Of a DNA stretch of 14,997 nt, positions 13,088 to 14,997 are shown one piece after another; within the stretch, counting starts at the first letter, position 1; every line of letters begins with the position of its first letter. This stretch comes from RBG-16-66-20 sp049651845 (GTDB taxonomy: Bacteria; Pseudomonadota; Gammaproteobacteria; Burkholderiales; SG8-39): contig JBASCW010000057.1 in the NCBI GenBank assembly GCA_049651845.1, positions 1 to 14,997 of the forward strand. Reading direction: 5' to 3'. A program made the translations under genes and the position numbers. The notes beneath the pieces were generated by a model, which saw nothing but the letters and a program-made list of their open reading frames with translations, was not told the DNA's origin and made no database searches.

Positions 13088-14191
13088 ATGTCCGAGATCG
13101 CTCTCCTGGTTGCCGTCGGTGTGCTGGTTGCTGCCGTGTTTCTGATTTTCAAGATCCAGAAAACGCTCGAAGAGAAGCACCGCCAGATGCTCGCGGACCT
13201 GCACGACGGCCTCACCAAGCAGGGCGACCGCCTGGGCGGCCACCTGAACGAGCTGCGCGAGTCGATCGCCGTGAAACTCGACGCGCGCCTGGACCAGATC
13301 TCGAACCGCGTCAACGAGCGCCTCGAGGACGGCTTCAAGAAGACCAACGAGACCTTCGTGAGCGTGATGCAGCGCCTGGCGACCATCGACGAGGCGCAGA
13401 AGAAGATCGAGACGCTCACCGGCAGCGTGGTGAGCCTGCAGGAGCTGCTCGGCGACAAGAAGACGCGCGGCGCCTTCGGCGAGGTGCAGCTGGAGGCGCT
13501 GGTGCGCAACGTGCTGCCGCCGAGCGGCTTCGAATTCCAGTACACGCTGTCCAACGGCACGCGCGTGGACTGCGCGCTGCGGCTGCCGGAGCCCACGGGC
13601 CTGGTCTGCGTGGACTCGAAGTTCCCGCTCGAGAACTACAACCGCATGTTCGAGGGCGGCGAGGCCGAGCGCGCGCTCGCGCAGAAGCAGTTCCGCGCCG
13701 ACATCCGCAAGCACGTCGACGACATCGCGAAGAAGTACATCATCGCCAACGAGACCTCGGATGGCGCGGTGATGTTCGTGCCCGCGGAAGCCGTGTTCGC
13801 CGAGATCCACGCCTACCACGCCGAGGTGGTGGATTACGCGATCGGCAAGCGCGTCTGGATCGTCTCGCCGACCACGCTGATGGCGGTGCTCAACACCGCG
13901 CGCGCGGTGCTCAAGGACGTCGAGACCCGCAAGCAGATCCACGTCATCAAGGACGCGCTCGGGCGCCTCGGGCAGGACTTCCGCAGGTTCGATGAGCGCA
14001 TGAAGAAGCTCGCCGACCACATCCGCCAGGCGCACCAGGACGCCGAGGACGTGCAGACCTCGAGCCGCAAGATCTCGCAGCAGTTCCAGAAGATCGAGTC
14101 GGCCGAGCTCGAGCCGCCGGCGCCCGCCGCACGCAGCGCAGACCCGGCCAACGTGGTCCGGCTGCCTGACGAGCGCAAGCCGGGCGGGTGA
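13088..14191 (+). CDS. rmuC: DNA recombination protein RmuC homologue
   Basis: RmuC-family proteins limit inversions at short repeats and are predicted nucleases. The 367 residues contain an N-terminal membrane segment (about 4-21), a long coiled-coil region (about 22-115) and the RmuC domain (about 120-330). GAFGEVQLEALVRNVLPP begins the domain. The PD-(D/E)XK-like core is RVDCALRLPEPTGLVCVDSK, with Asp161, Asp176 and Lys178. Later comes the conserved VWIVSPTTLMAVLNTARAV. The ATG at 13088 gives the membrane anchor; the frame is open upstream inside the previous gene. The C-terminus after about residue 340 is Pro/Ala-rich. The stop codon overlaps the GTG of the next small ORF in GTGA. Confidence 0.92.
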   Translation: MSEIALLVAVGVLVAAVFLIFKIQKTLEEKHRQMLADLHDGLTKQGDRLGGHLNELRESIAVKLDARLDQISNRVNERLEDGFKKTNETFVSVMQRLATIDEAQKKIETLTGSVVSLQELLGDKKTRGAFGEVQLEALVRNVLPPSGFEFQYTLSNGTRVDCALRLPEPTGLVCVDSKFPLENYNRMFEGGEAERALAQKQFRADIRKHVDDIAKKYIIANETSDGAVMFVPAEAVFAEIHAYHAEVVDYAIGKRVWIVSPTTLMAVLNTARAVLKDVETRKQIHVIKDALGRLGQDFRRFDERMKKLADHIRQAHQDAEDVQTSSRKISQQFQKIESAELEPPAPAARSADPANVVRLPDERKPGG

Positions 14192-14313
14192 GCCTCGTCG
14201 ACGCCGCGCAGGCGGCGGTGGACACGCTCGCGACGATGGCCGACGGCGTGCAGGTGGTCGATGCAGTGCGCCTGCGCGAGCTGATCGGCGATCCGCTCGC
14301 CGCGAAGGCGTAA
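14188..14313 (+). CDS. Small 41-aa ORF nested between rmuC and the UPF0016 gene
   Basis: The frame starts with GTG at 14188-14190, overlapping the rmuC stop as GTGA, and ends in TAA at 14311-14313, overlapping the next start as TAATG. This double overlap fills the whole gap and is strong positional evidence that it is, or was, translated. The peptide begins MSLVDAAQAAVDTLATMADG and ends Leu-Ala-Ala-Lys-Ala; it looks helical, acidic to neutral, with no membrane segment. I recognise no family. The segment VQVVDAVRLRELIG faintly resembles the end of Mrr-like restriction endonucleases, so a truncated remnant is another possibility. Confidence 0.5.
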   Translation: MSLVDAAQAAVDTLATMADGVQVVDAVRLRELIGDPLAAKA

Positions 14314-14867
14314 TGCTGGAGGCTTTCCTCGTTTCGACCGGCACGGTCGCGCTCGCCGAGATGGGCGACAAGACGCAGCTGCTCGCGCTGTTGCTCGCGG
14401 CGCGCTACCGCCGGCCGCTGCCGATCATCCTCGGCATCGCCTGCGCCACGCTCGCCAACCACGCGCTCGCCGCGGCCTTCGGCGGCTGGCTCGCCTCGCT
14501 CGTGGGCGCGCACATGCTGCGCTGGCTGCTCGCCGCTTCGTTCGTGGCGATGGCCGTCTGGATGCTGTTCCCCGACCGCGCGAGCGACTTCCAGGGCAGC
14601 CAGAAGCTGGGCGTGTTCGGCACCTCGCTGCTCGCGTTCTTCCTCGTGGAGCTGGGCGACAAGTCCCAGGCCGCGACCGTGGTGCTGGCGGCAAACTACG
14701 CCGCGCTCGCTGCGGTGATCGTCGGCACGACGCTGGGCATGCTGATCGCCAACGTGCCGGTGGTCTATGCGGGCGAGACCCTGCTGCGCCGGGTGCCGAT
14801 GAAGCCGCTGCAGCGCATCGCGGCCGTCGCCTTCGTCGCGCTCGGTATCCTCGCGCTGGTCGCCTGA
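14313..14867 (+). CDS. UPF0016/GDT1 family cation exporter (Mn2+ type)
   Basis: The 184-residue membrane protein has the two signature motifs of the UPF0016 (TMEM165/Gdt1) family, ALAEMGDKTQLLALLLAA (about 13-30) and FLVELGDKSQAATVVLAANY (about 110-129), in the two halves of an inverted repeat. Six membrane segments are expected and visible. Bacterial members (MneA, MntX-like) export Mn2+, and the acidic motif residues bind the cation. The ATG at 14313 overlaps the stop of the 41-aa ORF in TAATG, so it is probably co-transcribed with rmuC. No yybP-ykoY riboswitch is present because the upstream DNA is coding. The family is often labelled only as an uncharacterised membrane protein. Confidence 0.9.
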   Translation: MLEAFLVSTGTVALAEMGDKTQLLALLLAARYRRPLPIILGIACATLANHALAAAFGGWLASLVGAHMLRWLLAASFVAMAVWMLFPDRASDFQGSQKLGVFGTSLLAFFLVELGDKSQAATVVLAANYAALAAVIVGTTLGMLIANVPVVYAGETLLRRVPMKPLQRIAAVAFVALGILALVA

Positions 14868-14873
14868 CCGCTA

Positions 14874-14903
14874 ATGACAACTGCGTAAATAATGTCCTAT
14901 ACT
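14874..14903 (+). promoter_or_regulatory. Promoter of the right-edge transposase gene
   Basis: ATGACA (14874-14879) and TATACT (14898-14903) form good -35 and -10 boxes with an 18-bp spacer. They are followed by GGAGG (14911-14915), 6 nt before the ATG at 14922. The A/T-rich stretch containing them contrasts with the GC-rich gene before it and is probably the terminal region of an insertion sequence starting just after the UPF0016 stop. Confidence 0.6.
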
Positions 14904-14921
14904 GTGCGCCGGAGGTGCTCC

Positions 14922-14997
14922 ATGAGACCCACCGGAAGCCCAGAAGAACTCGAACATCGCCGGATGCGGGCGCTGGCCTTGCTCAAAGAAGGATTGC
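14922..14997 (+). CDS. IS630-like transposase, 5' part only
   Basis: The visible 25 codons start MRPTGSPEELEHRRMRALAL and continue into LLKEGL, the usual opening of the helix-turn-helix domain of IS630-type transposases. The gene runs off the right edge, so the catalytic domain cannot be judged. It has a strong Shine-Dalgarno sequence, GGAGG, and its own promoter, unlike the chromosomal genes to the left. The element probably begins between 14868 and 14900, within 30 bp of the UPF0016 stop. Confidence 0.65.
   Translation, partial: MRPTGSPEELEHRRMRALALLKEGL

Noticed and set aside
14191..14313. yybP-ykoY type Mn2+ riboswitch before the UPF0016 gene
   Set aside because: The upstream DNA is coding or overlaps coding on both sides with no leader to hold such a structure.
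1..14997. CRISPR arrays, tRNA or rRNA genes
   Set aside because: No regularly spaced repeats, tRNA cloverleaf or rRNA signatures were seen by eye on either strand.

Overview
This window looks like chromosomal DNA from a high-GC betaproteobacterium, probably in the Burkholderiales or Rhodocyclales range. The reasons are the very GC-rich coding DNA and the tesA/ybbA-ybbP, rmuC, MaoC, thioredoxin-like and UPF0016 gene set. This assignment rests on protein recognition by eye; no search was run.

Positions 1-758 are less GC-rich and hold what appears to be an integron gene cassette read on the minus strand: a small four-helix membrane protein gene followed by a convincing 71-bp attC site. No integrase lies in view. 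Positions 759-3259 are insertion-sequence wreckage: an IS1182-family remnant with a frameshift and a missing 5' end, then an IS1380-family element that keeps both inverted repeats but has lost the middle of its transposase.

Positions 3215-8123 form the most interesting part, a selenium metabolism block. It contains senB (selenosugar synthase) and senA (selenoneine synthase, an EgtB relative), divergent with 25 bp between their start codons. Next come mnmH/selU (tRNA 2-selenouridine synthase), an exported protein of unknown function, and selD (selenophosphate synthetase, the role called SenC in selenoneine clusters). SelD would make selenophosphate, which SenB uses for a selenosugar and MnmH uses for tRNA selenation. 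SenA would join the selenosugar to hercynine to give selenoneine. EgtD, which makes hercynine, is not in this window. The IS1380 element sits at the extreme 3' end of senB and supplies its last 13 codons and its stop.

Positions 8110-14867 are ordinary chromosomal genes: tesA (lysophospholipase/thioesterase), a ybbA-ybbP type ABC transporter pair, a MaoC-like hotdog protein, a thioredoxin-fold protein, rmuC, an unannotated 41-codon ORF, and a UPF0016 (Mn2+ exporter type) gene. The last three overlap at their start/stop codons and look like one operon. The right edge enters a new insertion sequence (IS630-like helix-turn-helix transposase) with a good promoter and Shine-Dalgarno sequence.

Several housekeeping and selenium genes have a -10-like hexamer only 6-9 nt before the start codon and no Shine-Dalgarno, which suggests leaderless mRNAs.
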